Of a stretch of 64,000 bases of DNA, positions 1 to 8,929 are shown in pieces. The DNA lies in the NCBI RefSeq assembly GCF_017368815.1, contig NZ_JAFNME010000003.1, positions 62,001 to 126,000 on the forward strand. Direction: 5' to 3'. The position numbers and the translations under genes were made by a program. This stretch comes from Comamonas denitrificans. Lineage in GTDB: Bacteria > Pseudomonadota > Gammaproteobacteria > Burkholderiales > Burkholderiaceae_C. The notes below the pieces were generated by a model. That model was not told the DNA's origin. It made no database searches and was given only the letters and a program-made list of their open reading frames with translations. Every line of letters starts with the position of its first letter. Within the stretch, counting starts at the first letter, position 1.

Positions 1-207
1 GGTGTTTTGCACGGTTTGAAAGGGCAGGCCATGTTTTTGGCAAATGCCGTAGCGGTTGTGCCCGTCCACCAAGATATTGCCCCACAGCACCAAGGCATCG
101 CGGCAGCCTTCGGCCAGGATGCTGCGCTCCAGGGCATCGTGTTCGTCTGGGGTAAGGGGGTCGATATAGGCTTTGAGTTCGGGCAGGACGGTGATTTCAG
201 CAGACAT
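1..207 (-). CDS. ParB/Spo0J N-terminal-domain-like protein, 3' end cut by the window edge
   Basis: Reading down from the ATG at 207-205 gives 69 codons that run off the left edge. The translation starts MSAEITVLPELKAYIDPLTP and contains ILAEGCRDALVLWGN and LVDGHNRYGIC. This is the pattern of the ParB-like nuclease/N-terminal domain found in small proteins often annotated as plasmid replication or partition related. A plus-strand frame over the same bases (7-216) is its shadow. No good Shine-Dalgarno is visible, and a hairpin that probably ends upp lies 18-50 nt upstream. Chromosomal copies of this family have no settled function, so a role in partition should not be assumed. Confidence 0.65.
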   Translation of the reverse strand, partial: MSAEITVLPELKAYIDPLTPDEHDALERSILAEGCRDALVLWGNILVDGHNRYGICQKHGLPFQTVQNT

Positions 208-224
208 GGCAGATAAAAATAAAG

Positions 225-256
225 AAGCACTCTGCGCAATGGCACAGAGTGCTTTT
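225..256 (-). terminator. Rho-independent terminator downstream of upp
   Basis: A 10-bp stem (AAGCACTCTG with CAGAGTGCTT) closes an 8-10 nt loop. On the minus strand it is followed by a T-rich stretch (TTCTTTATTTTT). It lies between the upp stop and the ParB-like start, so transcription of that gene needs readthrough or its own promoter. Confidence 0.7.
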
Positions 257-264
257 AGATGGTT

Positions 265-314
265 AGATAGTATTTTTAAGCTTATTTAAGCGCAAGGCGC
301 TATTTTAAATAGCT
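265..314. repeat. Partial or degenerate copy of the dispersed palindromic repeat
   Basis: AT-rich segment with TTTAAGCGCAAGGCGCTATTTTAAATAGCT, which resembles the AGCT...CGCTT outer arm of the repeat family found throughout this window. It reaches the upp stop codon. The match is weaker than for the other copies. Confidence 0.4.
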
Positions 315-946
315 TACTTGGTGCCAAAAATGCGGTCGCCCGCATCGCCCAGGCCGGGCAGGATGTAGCCATGATCGTCCAGCTGGCGGTCGATGGCGGC
401 GGTGTAGATGTCCACATCCGGGTGGGCGGCTTGCAAGGTGGCGATGCCCTCAGGGGCGGCCAGCAGGCACATGAATTTGATGCTTTTGGGCTGGCTACGG
501 TTTTTCAGGTGGCTGACGGCGGCGGCGGCCGAGTTGCCCGTGGCCAGCATGGGATCGACGACGATGGCATCGCGCTCGCACATTTTGTCGGGCATTTTGT
601 AGTAGTACTCGACCGGCTGCAGGGTCTGCGGGTCGCGAAACAGGCCAATGTGGCCGATGCGCGAGCCGGGCACCACGTTGAGCATGCCGTCCAAAAAGCC
701 GTTGCCCGCCCGCAGGATGGACACCAGCACCAGCTTTTTGCCGTCGATGACTTTGCCGGTGGTGGTCTCCAGCGGGGTTTCGATCTCGATCTCTTGCAGC
801 GGCATGTCGCGCGTGAGCTCGTAGGCCATCAGCGTGGACAGCTCGCCCAGCATGCGCCGAAAGCTGTTGGTGCTGGCTTCTTTGCGGCGCATCAGGGTCA
901 GTTTGTGCTGGACGAGGGGGTGGTCAATCAGGTGAACAGTGCTCAT
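314..946 (-). CDS. upp: Uracil phosphoribosyltransferase
   Basis: Converts uracil and PRPP to UMP in pyrimidine salvage; cytosolic. The 210-residue product from the ATG at 946 fits the usual 208-210 residue length. It carries the PRPP-binding loop [10 protein letters not shown] at residues 131-140 and the family C-terminus [13 protein letters not shown]. The reading frame is open further upstream to 1087, but that extension is low-complexity and not family-like, so the start giving [10 protein letters not shown] is preferred. It lies downstream of the methylcitrate genes on the same strand, 115 bp after the lyase, and ends at a hairpin terminator. Probably an independent unit. Confidence 0.95.
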   Translation of the reverse strand: MSTVHLIDHPLVQHKLTLMRRKEASTNSFRRMLGELSTLMAYELTRDMPLQEIEIETPLETTTGKVIDGKKLVLVSILRAGNGFLDGMLNVVPGSRIGHIGLFRDPQTLQPVEYYYKMPDKMCERDAIVVDPMLATGNSAAAAVSHLKNRSQPKSIKFMCLLAAPEGIATLQAAHPDVDIYTAAIDRQLDDHGYILPGLGDAGDRIFGTK

Positions 947-1061
947 GGGGGCGCTGGAAAATGGGGGTGAAAAAAGAAAGCAACCAACCAGGGGCGCAAA
1001 AAAAACCGCCAGCGGGTGCGGCGGTTTTCGCGTGGAAGGTACAACCGTGTGGGGCTGAACT

Positions 1062-1925
1062 TTACTGGTATTTTTTCTCCAGCGCATCCCAGATGGGCTT
1101 GTTTACCAAACGCTGGCGCTCGGCAAACGAGGCGACCAGGTTGGGGTCTTCTTGGATGTGGCCTTCGTTTTTCAGCACGCCCAGGGCGCGTTGCATGCCG
1201 GCCACCGCGCCTTGCAGGGCGGCGTTGGCGTACAGCACGATGCCGTAGCCCATTTTGGCCAGCTCTTCGGTGCTGGTGATGGGCGTTTTGCCGCCGATGA
1301 CCATGTTCATCAGCTGGGGCGTTTTCAGGCGCTGGGGCAGGGCGGCGATGTGCTCGGCGCTGGTCACGGCTTCGACAAACAGCAGGTCGGCCCCCGCCTC
1401 GGCGTATTGCTGGGCACGTTCCACCGCTGCGTCAAAACCGTGGATGGCGGCGGCATCGGTGCGGGCCATGATGATGGTGCCCTCGTTGCGGCGTGCATCG
1501 CACGCGGCCTTGATCTTGCCGATCATTTCGCTGGCTTCAATCACTTCTTTGCCGTTGAAGTGGCCGCAGCGCTTGGGGCTGACCTGGTCTTCCAGCTGGA
1601 TGCAGTCGGCCCCGGCGCGCTCTAGGGTGCGGATGGCGTGGTAGGTGTTCAGCGCGTTGCCAAAGCCGGTGTCGGCATCGACGATCAGCGGCACCTCTAC
1701 CGCGTCGCGGATGCGGGCGGTGTGGTCGGCAATGTCGGTCAGGCCCATAAAGCCTTGGTCGGGCAGGCCAAACCACATATTGGTCACGCCAGCGCCGGTC
1801 ACATAAATGGCTTCAAAGCCCATGTCGGCCACCAGGCGGGCGGACATGGCGTTGAACGCGCCGGGCACGATCACGCCGCGGCGTTGGGCGATCAGGGAGC
1901 GCAGTTGTTGTTGGGTGGTGCTCAT
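1062..1925 (-). CDS. Isocitrate lyase/PEP mutase family lyase, in the position of 2-methylisocitrate lyase
   Basis: A 287-residue (beta/alpha)8 lyase of the isocitrate lyase/PEP mutase superfamily. The metal-binding motif VDADTGFG is at residues 82-89 and the catalytic loop KRCGH at 118-122, so a C-C lyase is likely. In this cluster it should split 2-methylisocitrate to pyruvate and succinate. The sequence differs from canonical PrpB: it has [10 protein letters not shown] near the N-terminus and WFGLPDQGF where classic PrpB has the GSLGLPDLG pattern. It looks closer to the broader oxaloacetate-decarboxylase or dimethylmalate-lyase-like group. The PrpB role is inferred from context. It follows prpC by 160 bp, with a palindromic repeat in the gap. 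Confidence 0.8.
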   Translation of the reverse strand: MSTTQQQLRSLIAQRRGVIVPGAFNAMSARLVADMGFEAIYVTGAGVTNMWFGLPDQGFMGLTDIADHTARIRDAVEVPLIVDADTGFGNALNTYHAIRTLERAGADCIQLEDQVSPKRCGHFNGKEVIEASEMIGKIKAACDARRNEGTIIMARTDAAAIHGFDAAVERAQQYAEAGADLLFVEAVTSAEHIAALPQRLKTPQLMNMVIGGKTPITSTEELAKMGYGIVLYANAALQGAVAGMQRALGVLKNEGHIQEDPNLVASFAERQRLVNKPIWDALEKKYQ

Positions 1926-1993
1926 AACAATCCTTTGCTGTGCAAGTGAAAAAAGCTGGCCCCAAATAGCGAGGGCCAGCCTTCATGGTTTCA

Positions 1994-2072
1994 ATAGCTT
2001 GTTGCGCTTGTTAAATAAGGATTTCAGCATGTTTTATGGCTGAAATCGTTTATTTATTAGCGGTAGCAGCTA
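1994..2072. repeat. Dispersed palindromic repeat, full copy, between prpC and the lyase
   Basis: Outer arms ATAGCTTGTTGCGCTTGTTA and TTAGCGGTAGCAGCTA flank inner arms GGATTTCAGC and GCTGAAATC around a short loop. The whole can fold as one long imperfect hairpin. It belongs to the same family as the copies at 4506, 24178, 28044, 48468, 55236 and elsewhere. It may act as an intra-operon processing or attenuation site; that is inference. Confidence 0.75.
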
Positions 2073-2085
2073 CGTTGTTCAATGA

Positions 2086-3243
2086 TTACTTGCGCTCGTC
2101 GATGGGCACAAACTTCAGATCGTCCGGGCCGGTGTAGTTGGCGCTGGGGCGGATGATCTTGTTGTCGATGCGCTGCTCGATGATGTGCGCGGCCCAGCCG
2201 CTGGTGCGGGCGATCACAAACAACGGCGTGAACATGGCGGTGGGCACGCCCATCATGTGGTAGCTCACGGCGCTGAACCAGTCCAGGTTGGGGAACATTT
2301 TTTTGACTTCCCACATGACCGATTCCAGGCGCTCGGCGATGTCGTACATCTTGGTGGAGCCTGCCTCGTCCGACAGCTGCTTGGCCACGCCTTTGATGAC
2401 CACGTTGCGCGGGTCGCTGATGGTGTACACGGGGTGACCAAAGCCAATGACCACTTCCTTGCGCTCCACGCGGGCGCGGATGTCGGCTTCGGCTTCATCG
2501 GGGTTGTCGTAGCGCTTTTGGATTTCAAAAGCCACTTCGTTGGCACCGCCGTGCTTGGGGCCGCGCAGTGCGCCGATGGCGCCGGTGATGGCCGAGTACA
2601 TGTCGCTGCCCGTGCCGGCAATCACGCGCGAGGTGAAGGTGGAGGCGTTGAACTCGTGCTCAGCGTACAGGTTGAGCGAAATGTTCATGGCCTTGACCCA
2701 GCTGTCGGCGGGCTTGGCACCGTGCAGCAGGTGCAGGAAGTGGCCGCCGATGCTGTCGTCGTCGGTTTCCACTTCGATGCGGCGGCCATTGGTGCTGAAG
2801 TGGTACCAGTACAGCAGCATGGAGCCCAGCGAAGCCATCAGGCGGTCGGCGATGTCGCGTGCGCCCGCGATGTTGTGGTCGTCTTTTTCCGGCAGGGTGC
2901 AGCCCAGCACGGACACGCCGGTGCGCATCACGTCCATGGGGTGGCTGGAAGCGGGCAGCTGCTCCAGCGCCGCCTTGACGTTGGCGGGCAGGCCGCGCAG
3001 GGCCTTGAGCTTGGCTTTGTAGCCCTTGAGTTCTGCGCGGGTGGGCAGCTTGCCGTGTACCAGCAGGTGGGCGACTTCTTCAAATTCGCACTGGTCGGCC
3101 AGTTCCAGAATGTCGTAGCCACGGTAGTGCAGGTCGTTGCCGGTCTTGCCGACGGTACACAGCGCGGTGTTGCCAGCGGTCACGCCGGACAGGGCCACAG
3201 ACTTTTTGGGCTTGAAGGTGGGGGCTGCTTGTTCAGTGGTCAT
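2086..3243 (-). CDS. prpC: 2-methylcitrate synthase
   Basis: Condenses propionyl-CoA with oxaloacetate to 2-methylcitrate, the first step of the methylcitrate cycle. The 385-residue product has the citrate-synthase fold signatures [13 protein letters not shown] with its histidine, [14 protein letters not shown], and a late arginine region near the C-terminus. The short length and the absence of the N-terminal domain of GltA fit PrpC. The separate 431-residue GltA at 37.4 kb supports the split of roles. It follows prpF by 46 bp on the same strand. Confidence 0.95.
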   Translation of the reverse strand: MTTEQAAPTFKPKKSVALSGVTAGNTALCTVGKTGNDLHYRGYDILELADQCEFEEVAHLLVHGKLPTRAELKGYKAKLKALRGLPANVKAALEQLPASSHPMDVMRTGVSVLGCTLPEKDDHNIAGARDIADRLMASLGSMLLYWYHFSTNGRRIEVETDDDSIGGHFLHLLHGAKPADSWVKAMNISLNLYAEHEFNASTFTSRVIAGTGSDMYSAITGAIGALRGPKHGGANEVAFEIQKRYDNPDEAEADIRARVERKEVVIGFGHPVYTISDPRNVVIKGVAKQLSDEAGSTKMYDIAERLESVMWEVKKMFPNLDWFSAVSYHMMGVPTAMFTPLFVIARTSGWAAHIIEQRIDNKIIRPSANYTGPDDLKFVPIDERK

Positions 3244-3289
3244 CGTGTCGCTCCTTGGAATGAAAAAAGGGGAAAGGGAAAAGAAGGGG

Positions 3290-4489
3290 TTATTCGAGGG
3301 TTTCGGCGGGCACGCGCACCCAGCCTTCCATCAGGATGCGGGCGCTGCGGCTCATGACCGCCTTGGTCACTTGCCACTGGCCATTCACCTGCTTGGCTTC
3401 TGCACCCACGCGCAGCGTGCCCGAGGGGTGGCCAAAACGGACGGCTTCGCGCTCACCGCCACCGGCGGCCAGATTCACCAGCGTGCCGGGCACAGCGGCG
3501 GCGGTGCCAATGGCCACGGCGCAGGTGCCCATCATGGCGTGGTGCAGCTTGCCCATGGACAGGGCGCGCACCAGCAAATCCACATCGCCCGCTTCAATGG
3601 CTTTGCCGCTGGAGGCGGTGTAGCTTTTCGGGGGGCTGACAAAGGCAATCTTGGGCGTGTGCTGGCGCTTGAGGGCTTCTTCCGGCGTTTTGATCAGGCC
3701 CATGCGCAGGGCCCCGGCGACGCGGATTTTTTCAAAGCGTTCCAGCTGCGCGGGGTCGTTGTTGATGTCTTCGCGCAGTTCGGTGCCCTGGTAGCCGATG
3801 TCGGCCGCGTTCACAAACACGGTGGGGATGCCGGCGCTGATCATGGTGGCGGGAAAGCTACCCACGCCGGGCACGTCCAGCGTATCGACCAGGTTGCCGG
3901 TGGGGAACATCGCGCCGCCGTCGTCGCCATCGTCCGAGGGGTCCATGAATTCGAGCACGATCTCGGCAGCGGGGAAGGTCACGCCGTCCAGCTCAAAATC
4001 GCCCGTTTCTTGCACCTGCCCGTTGGTGATGGGCACGTGGGCAATGATGGTTTTGCCAATGTTGGCTTGCCAGATGCGCACCACGCAGGTGCCGCTGCCC
4101 GTGCCATTACCTGGGATGCGGCTGGCATCGACCAGCCCGGCGTGAATGGCAAACGCGCCCGCAGCGGTGGACAGGTTGCCGCAGTTGCCGCTCCAATCGA
4201 CAAAGTCGGTGTTGATGGAGACTTGCCCGTAGAGGTAGTCCACGTCGTGATCGGGGCGCGTGCTTTTGGACAGGATCACGCACTTGCTGGTGCTGGAGGT
4301 GGCACCGCCCATGCCGTCGATGTGGGCGCTGTAGGGGTCGGGGCTGCCGATCACGCGCTGAAACAGCCGGTCGCGCGCGCGGCCTGGTACTTGGCAGCTT
4401 TCGGGCAGGTCTTGCAGGCGAAAGAACACGCCCTTGCTGGTGCCGCCCCGGATGTAGGTGGCAGGGATGCGAAGTTGGGGTTGTGGCAT
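3290..4489 (-). CDS. prpF: 2-methylaconitate cis-trans isomerase
   Basis: Isomerises the 2-methylaconitate made by AcnD so that it can be hydrated to 2-methylisocitrate. The roughly 399-residue product begins [20 protein letters not shown], and the [12 protein letters not shown] motif is typical of the PrpF family. An earlier ATG at 4507 lies inside a palindromic repeat and has no ribosome-binding site. The ATG at 4489 has AAAGG about 10 nt upstream and is preferred. It sits between acnD and prpC, as in other betaproteobacterial acnD-type methylcitrate clusters. Confidence 0.93.
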   Translation of the reverse strand: MPQPQLRIPATYIRGGTSKGVFFRLQDLPESCQVPGRARDRLFQRVIGSPDPYSAHIDGMGGATSSTSKCVILSKSTRPDHDVDYLYGQVSINTDFVDWSGNCGNLSTAAGAFAIHAGLVDASRIPGNGTGSGTCVVRIWQANIGKTIIAHVPITNGQVQETGDFELDGVTFPAAEIVLEFMDPSDDGDDGGAMFPTGNLVDTLDVPGVGSFPATMISAGIPTVFVNAADIGYQGTELREDINNDPAQLERFEKIRVAGALRMGLIKTPEEALKRQHTPKIAFVSPPKSYTASSGKAIEAGDVDLLVRALSMGKLHHAMMGTCAVAIGTAAAVPGTLVNLAAGGGEREAVRFGHPSGTLRVGAEAKQVNGQWQVTKAVMSRSARILMEGWVRVPAETLE

Positions 4490-4505
4490 AAAGATTGAAC
4501 CTTTC

Positions 4506-4584
4506 ATAGCTTGTTGCGCTGTTAAATAAAGGGTTTCAAGGCATTAATACCTTGAAACCCTTATGTATTAAGCGGCACCAGCTA
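4506..4584. repeat. Dispersed palindromic repeat, full copy, between prpF and acnD
   Basis: Outer arms ATAGCTTGTTGCGCTG and AAGCGGCACCAGCT surround near-perfect inner arms GGGTTTCAAGG and CCTTGAAACCC. The 3' outer arm lies inside the acnD frame and encodes its last residues and stop, so the element forms the gene's end. Confidence 0.8.
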
Positions 4585-7201
4585 GGAAATCCTGCGCAAA
4601 GCGCTGCAGCACGCCGCCCGCTTCGTAGATGGATACCTCTTCCGCCGTATCCAGGCGGCAGGTCATGGGCACACGCACCACTTCGCCGTTTTTGCGCTGA
4701 ATGACCAGGGTCATGTCTGCGCGTGGGGCCAGATCGCCTTCCACGTCATAGGTTTCAGTGCCATCCAGCTGCAAGGTGTTGCGGTTGGTGCCGGGTTTGA
4801 ACTCCAGCGGCAGCACGCCCATGCCGATCAGGTTGGTGCGGTGGATGCGCTCAAAGCCTTCGGCCGCAATGGCTTCCACACCGGCCAGGCGCACGCCCTT
4901 GGCGGCCCAGTCGCGGCTGGAGCCTTGGCCGTAGTCGGCCCCGGCGACGATGATCAGCGGCTGGCGGCGGTTCATGTAGGTTTCAATCGCCTCCCACATG
5001 CGCATGACCTGGCCTTCGGGTTCGACCCGGGCGAGCGAGCCTTGTTTGACCGTGCCGTCCGGGTTTTTCACCATTTCGTTGAACAGCTTGGGGTTGGCAA
5101 AGGTGGCACGCATGGCGGTCAGGTGGTCGCCGCGGTGGGTGGCGTAGGAGTTGAAGTCCTCCTCGGGCAGGCCCATCTTGGCCAGGTACTCACCGGCAGC
5201 CGAGTCGGGCAGGATGGCGTTGGACGGCGACAGGTGGTCGGTGGTGATGTTGTCCGGCAGGATGGCCAGCGGGCGCATGCCTTTCAGGGTGCGGGGGAAG
5301 GCGGCCAGTGCGCCCACGCCCTCGGTATCCCAGTAGGGCGGGCGGCGAATGTAGGTGGAGGTGGGCCGCCAGGCGTACAGGGGCGAGGTTTTTCCCCCTT
5401 TGCTGCGGTGGATGCTGAACATGGGTTCGTACACCGCGTGGAATTGCTCGGGCTTGACGCTGGCGGCAACGATGGCATCAATCTCCGCATCGCTGGGCCA
5501 CAGGTCTTTCAGGGTGATGGGCTTGCCTTGGGCATCAAAGCCCAGCGCGTCCTGCTCGATGTCCAGGCGCACCGTGCCAGCCAGCGCGTAGGCGACGACC
5601 AGCGGGGGCGAGGCCAGGAAAGCCTGTTTGGCATAGGGGTGGATGCGCCCGTCAAAGTTGCGGTTGCCCGAGAGCACGGCGGTGGCATACAGGTCGCGGT
5701 CGATGATTTCTTGCTGAATCTTGGGATCAAGCGCACCGCTCATGCCGTTGCAGGTGGTGCAGGCGTAGGCGACGATGCCAAAGCCCAGCTTTTCCAGCTC
5801 GGGCAGCAGGCCGCTGTCTTCCAGGTACAGCTTGGCCACTTTGGAGCCGGGGGCGAACGAGGTTTTCACCCACGGTTTGCGCACCAGGCCCAGGGCGTTG
5901 GCCTTTTTGGCCACCAAGGCGGCAGCCACCACGTTGCGCGGGTTGCTGGTGTTGGTGCAGCTGGTGATGGCGGCAATGATCACCGCGCCATCGGGCATCA
6001 GGCCTTGGGCTTCTTCGCCCTTGCCCGCTTGCAGCTTGGCGGCATCGGCAATGCCGCGCTCGGCCAGATCGCTGGTGGGCAGGCGGCGGTGCGGGTTGCT
6101 GGGGCCAGCCATGTTGCGCACCACGGTAGAGAGGTCAAAGCGCAGCACGCGCTCGTACTGGGCGGTTTTCAGCGCATCGGCCCACAGGCCGGTTTCCTTG
6201 GCGTATTGCTCGACCAAGGCCACCTGGGCGGGTTCGCGGCCGGTGAGTTTCAGGTAGTCGATGGTTTGCTGGTCGATGTAGAACATCGCCGCCGTGGCAC
6301 CGTACTCGGGGCACATGTTGGAGATGGTGGCGCGGTCGCCAATGGAGAGGCTGTCGGCACCCTCGCCGAAAAACTCCACGTAAGCGCCCACTACGCGCTC
6401 TTTGCGCAGGAATTCGGTCAGCGCCAGCACGATGTCGGTGGCGGTGATGCCGGGCTGGCGCTGGCCGGTCAGCTCCACGCCGACGATGTCGGGCAGGCGC
6501 ATCATGCTGGCGCGGCCCAGCATCACGGTTTCGGCCTCCAGGCCGCCCACGCCCACGGCGATCACGCCCAGCGCATCGACGTGCGGGGTGTGGCTGTCGG
6601 TGCCCACGCAGGTGTCGGGGAAGGCCACGCCGTCGCGCAACTGGATGACAGGGCTCATTTTTTCCAGATTGATCTGGTGCATGATGCCGTTGCCCGCAGG
6701 GATTACGTCCACGTTCTTGAACGCGGTTTTGCACCAGTCGATGAAGTGGAAGCGGTCGGCGTTGCGGCGCTCTTCGACTTCGCGGTTTTTCTCGAACGCA
6801 TCGGGGTCAAAGCCGGCGTATTCCACGGCCAGCGAGTGATCGACGATGAGCTGGGTGGGCACCACCGGGTTCACCTGGGCCGGGTCGCCGCCTTGCTCGG
6901 CAATGGCATCGCGCAGACCGGCCAGATCGACCAGCGCTGTCTGGCCCAGGATGTCGTGGCAGACCACGCGGGCGGGGTACCAGGGAAAGTCCAGATCGCG
7001 CTTGCGGTAGATGAGCTGCTTGAGCGCATCGGTCAGCAGCGCCGGATCGCAGCGGCGCACCAGTTGTTCGGCCAAGATGCGGCTGGTGTAGGGCAGGCCA
7101 GCGTAAGCGCCCGGCTCAATGGCATCAATGGCGGCGCGGGTGTCGTAGTACTGCACGTCGGCAGTGCCGGGCAGGGTTTTGCGGTAGGCGTTTTGGTTCA
7201 T
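4568..7201 (-). CDS. acnD: Fe/S-dependent 2-methylisocitrate dehydratase
   Basis: Aconitase-family enzyme that dehydrates 2-methylcitrate in the methylcitrate cycle and works with PrpF. From the ATG at 7201 the product has 877 residues. The cluster cysteines are visible as SCTNTSNP (C415) and ACTTCNGMSG (C481, C484), and SRDWAAKG occurs in the C-terminal swivel domain. The frame extends to 7297 upstream, but those codons cover the operator region and are not family-like. It is the first gene of the minus-strand prp cluster, divergent from the XRE/DUF2083 regulator at 7363. Its last codons lie in a palindromic repeat. acnB at 50.4 kb is the TCA aconitase. Confidence 0.95.
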   Translation of the reverse strand: MNQNAYRKTLPGTADVQYYDTRAAIDAIEPGAYAGLPYTSRILAEQLVRRCDPALLTDALKQLIYRKRDLDFPWYPARVVCHDILGQTALVDLAGLRDAIAEQGGDPAQVNPVVPTQLIVDHSLAVEYAGFDPDAFEKNREVEERRNADRFHFIDWCKTAFKNVDVIPAGNGIMHQINLEKMSPVIQLRDGVAFPDTCVGTDSHTPHVDALGVIAVGVGGLEAETVMLGRASMMRLPDIVGVELTGQRQPGITATDIVLALTEFLRKERVVGAYVEFFGEGADSLSIGDRATISNMCPEYGATAAMFYIDQQTIDYLKLTGREPAQVALVEQYAKETGLWADALKTAQYERVLRFDLSTVVRNMAGPSNPHRRLPTSDLAERGIADAAKLQAGKGEEAQGLMPDGAVIIAAITSCTNTSNPRNVVAAALVAKKANALGLVRKPWVKTSFAPGSKVAKLYLEDSGLLPELEKLGFGIVAYACTTCNGMSGALDPKIQQEIIDRDLYATAVLSGNRNFDGRIHPYAKQAFLASPPLVVAYALAGTVRLDIEQDALGFDAQGKPITLKDLWPSDAEIDAIVAASVKPEQFHAVYEPMFSIHRSKGGKTSPLYAWRPTSTYIRRPPYWDTEGVGALAAFPRTLKGMRPLAILPDNITTDHLSPSNAILPDSAAGEYLAKMGLPEEDFNSYATHRGDHLTAMRATFANPKLFNEMVKNPDGTVKQGSLARVEPEGQVMRMWEAIETYMNRRQPLIIVAGADYGQGSSRDWAAKGVRLAGVEAIAAEGFERIHRTNLIGMGVLPLEFKPGTNRNTLQLDGTETYDVEGDLAPRADMTLVIQRKNGEVVRVPMTCRLDTAEEVSIYEAGGVLQRFAQDFLAGAA

Positions 7202-7249
7202 AAAAGGCGGTTTCTTTCTGGATGGACCGAGGAGGCTGCACAAGCTTGA

Positions 7250-7340
7250 TTTGCAATTTACGCAAAACCAGGCGCTTCTAAAACACTGAATTTGCAAAAC
7301 ATAGTAAATTGCACGTCGCTAATTTGCAAATTTTGCGAAT
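7250..7340. promoter_or_regulatory. Divergent prp promoter region with repeated TTTGC(A/G)AA operator-like sites
   Basis: Four copies of an 8-mer close to TTTGCAAA lie within 90 bp: ATTTGCAA at 7250, TTTGCAAA at 7291, TTTGCAAA at 7323 and TTTGCGAA at 7332. The last two are nearly contiguous. The stretch lies between acnD and the regulator gene. A TTTGCAAA core is also the known RamB box of Corynebacterium, and RamB has the same XRE/DUF955/DUF2083 architecture as the adjacent regulator. Confidence 0.6.
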
Positions 7341-7362
7341 TTCTACCTTGGTAAGCACGACG

Positions 7363-8802
7363 ATGTCCAAAATTTTTATGGGAGTGCGCCTGCGCTCCCT
7401 GCGCCAAGAGCGCGGCATGACGCAGGTGGCGCTGGCGCAGGCCTTGGGTATTTCGCCCAGTTATTTGAACCAGTTGGAGCAAGACCAGCGGCCGTTTACG
7501 GTGTCGGTGCTGCTGAAAGTCCACCGTGTGCTGGGGGTGGATATTCAGCAGTTTTCCGAAGACGAACAGGCGCGGCTGGTCGCCCAGCTGTCCGATGCGG
7601 TGGCCGCAGTCCCGGATCTGCCCGCCGTGCCGCAGGCCGAGCTGCGCGAGCTGGCGGCCAAGTTGCCCCAGCTGTCGCAAGCCCTGCTGGCCCTGCACCG
7701 GCGGCATCAGCAAGACACCCAGCGCCTGCACACCCTGGCCGATCGGCTCAGCCGCGTTGGCATGGATGAAGCCCCGGGCTGGGTGGACGATGCCTTGCCC
7801 CCAGGCCAGATGCCGTTTGAGGCCGTGCGTGATTTCTTTTTTGCCCACCGCAATTACTTTGACAGCCTGGATCGCGCCGCCGAGGCGCTGGCCCAGCAGG
7901 CCCAAGCCCAAGGCGGGGCGCTGCCCGAATGGCTGACCCAGCATTTGCGCCACCAGCACGGCGTGTTTGTGCTGCGCAGCGAAGCCGGTGATGCCCCCCT
8001 GCGCCGCTTTGATGCCGCCAGCCGCACCTTGCATCTGTCGGCCGATTTACAGCCCAGCCAGCAAGCCTTTCAATTGGCCACGCAGTTGGCGTTGCTGGAG
8101 CTGCAGCCGCAAATGCAAACCTTGCTGGCCACCCACCACTGGCAAGACGAGGCCACGCGCCGTCTGGCCAGCATTGGCCTGGCCAACTACGTGGCCGGGG
8201 CGCTGATCCTGCCCTATGGGCGGTTTTTGCAGGCGGCCGAAAGCCTGGGCTACGACATTGAGCTGCTGGGCCAGCGTTTTGGCGTGGGCTATGAGATGGT
8301 GTGCCACCGCCTCTCGACCCTGCAGCGCTCGGACGCGCCGGGGGTGCCGTTTTTCTTTATCCGCGTCGATCGTGCGGGCAACATCAGCAAGCGCCAGTCG
8401 GCCACGCACTTTCACTTTTCCAAGACCGGTGGCTCGTGCCCGCTGTGGAATGTGTACGAGGCCTTCGCCCAGCCCGGGCGCATCCTGCCGCAACTGGCCA
8501 GCATGCCCGATGGGCGCGTGTATCTGTGGATTGCCCGCAGCATCACCCACGAAGGGCGCGGTTGGGGCATGCCGGGCAAAACCTTTGCCATTGGCCTGGG
8601 CTGCGATGTGCAGCATGCGCAGCGGCTGGTGTATTCCAAGGGACTGGATTTGCGCAACCTGCAGGCGGCCACCCCCATTGGCATGGGCTGCAAGGTGTGC
8701 GAGCGCACCGCTTGTCCGCAGCGGGCGTTTCCCTTCACGGGCAAACCGCTGCGGGTCAATACCGATGAGAGCAGCTTTGTGCCGTACGGCGTGGGACAGT
8801 GA
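7363..8802 (+). CDS. XRE-family transcriptional regulator with DUF955/DUF2083-type domains (methylcitrate regulator)
   Basis: The 479-residue product has an N-terminal XRE helix-turn-helix at about residues 6-66 (LRSLRQERGMTQ...ISPSYLNQLEQ). A middle region resembles a degenerate IrrE/ImmA-like (DUF955) domain. The C-terminal domain has FHFSKTGGSCPLWNV and GMGCKVCERTACPQRAFP, typical of the short-chain fatty acyl-CoA regulator family (RamB, MccR/ScfR types). Divergent placement from acnD-prpF-prpC points to control of propionate catabolism, probably sensing an acyl-CoA. The start at 7363 is chosen because upstream codons fall in the operator region; no strong ribosome-binding site is seen. 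Confidence 0.88.
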   Translation: MSKIFMGVRLRSLRQERGMTQVALAQALGISPSYLNQLEQDQRPFTVSVLLKVHRVLGVDIQQFSEDEQARLVAQLSDAVAAVPDLPAVPQAELRELAAKLPQLSQALLALHRRHQQDTQRLHTLADRLSRVGMDEAPGWVDDALPPGQMPFEAVRDFFFAHRNYFDSLDRAAEALAQQAQAQGGALPEWLTQHLRHQHGVFVLRSEAGDAPLRRFDAASRTLHLSADLQPSQQAFQLATQLALLELQPQMQTLLATHHWQDEATRRLASIGLANYVAGALILPYGRFLQAAESLGYDIELLGQRFGVGYEMVCHRLSTLQRSDAPGVPFFFIRVDRAGNISKRQSATHFHFSKTGGSCPLWNVYEAFAQPGRILPQLASMPDGRVYLWIARSITHEGRGWGMPGKTFAIGLGCDVQHAQRLVYSKGLDLRNLQAATPIGMGCKVCERTACPQRAFPFTGKPLRVNTDESSFVPYGVGQ

Positions 8803-8860
8803 GGGCCCTGCGGGCAAACCCTGGCGTTTTTCTGGGTAAGGGTGGCAGTCAGCACTCTAT

Positions 8861-8895
8861 AATTTATTTAAAAATATATTGTGTTTGAATAAATT
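8861..8895. promoter_or_regulatory. AT-rich inverted repeat upstream of the Tat flavoprotein gene
   Basis: AATTTATTTAAA at 8861-8872 pairs with TTTGAATAAATT at 8884-8895 (one mismatch, 11-nt spacer). It lies 35 nt before the start codon and just after a TATAAT-like hexamer near 8858. It looks like an operator, but the regulator is unknown. Confidence 0.4.
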
Positions 8896-8929
8896 AACTA
8901 ATTGACGCTTCTTACTCCAGGAGACAAGC

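Noticed and set aside
371-970. Plus-strand open frame of 199 codons over upp
   Set aside because: It is antisense to a clear upp gene. The His/Gly/Ala-rich translation is typical of shadow frames in GC-rich DNA.
4841-7249. Plus-strand open frame of 802 codons opposite acnD
   Set aside because: Exact antisense of the third-position pattern of acnD; no domain, no ribosome-binding site.
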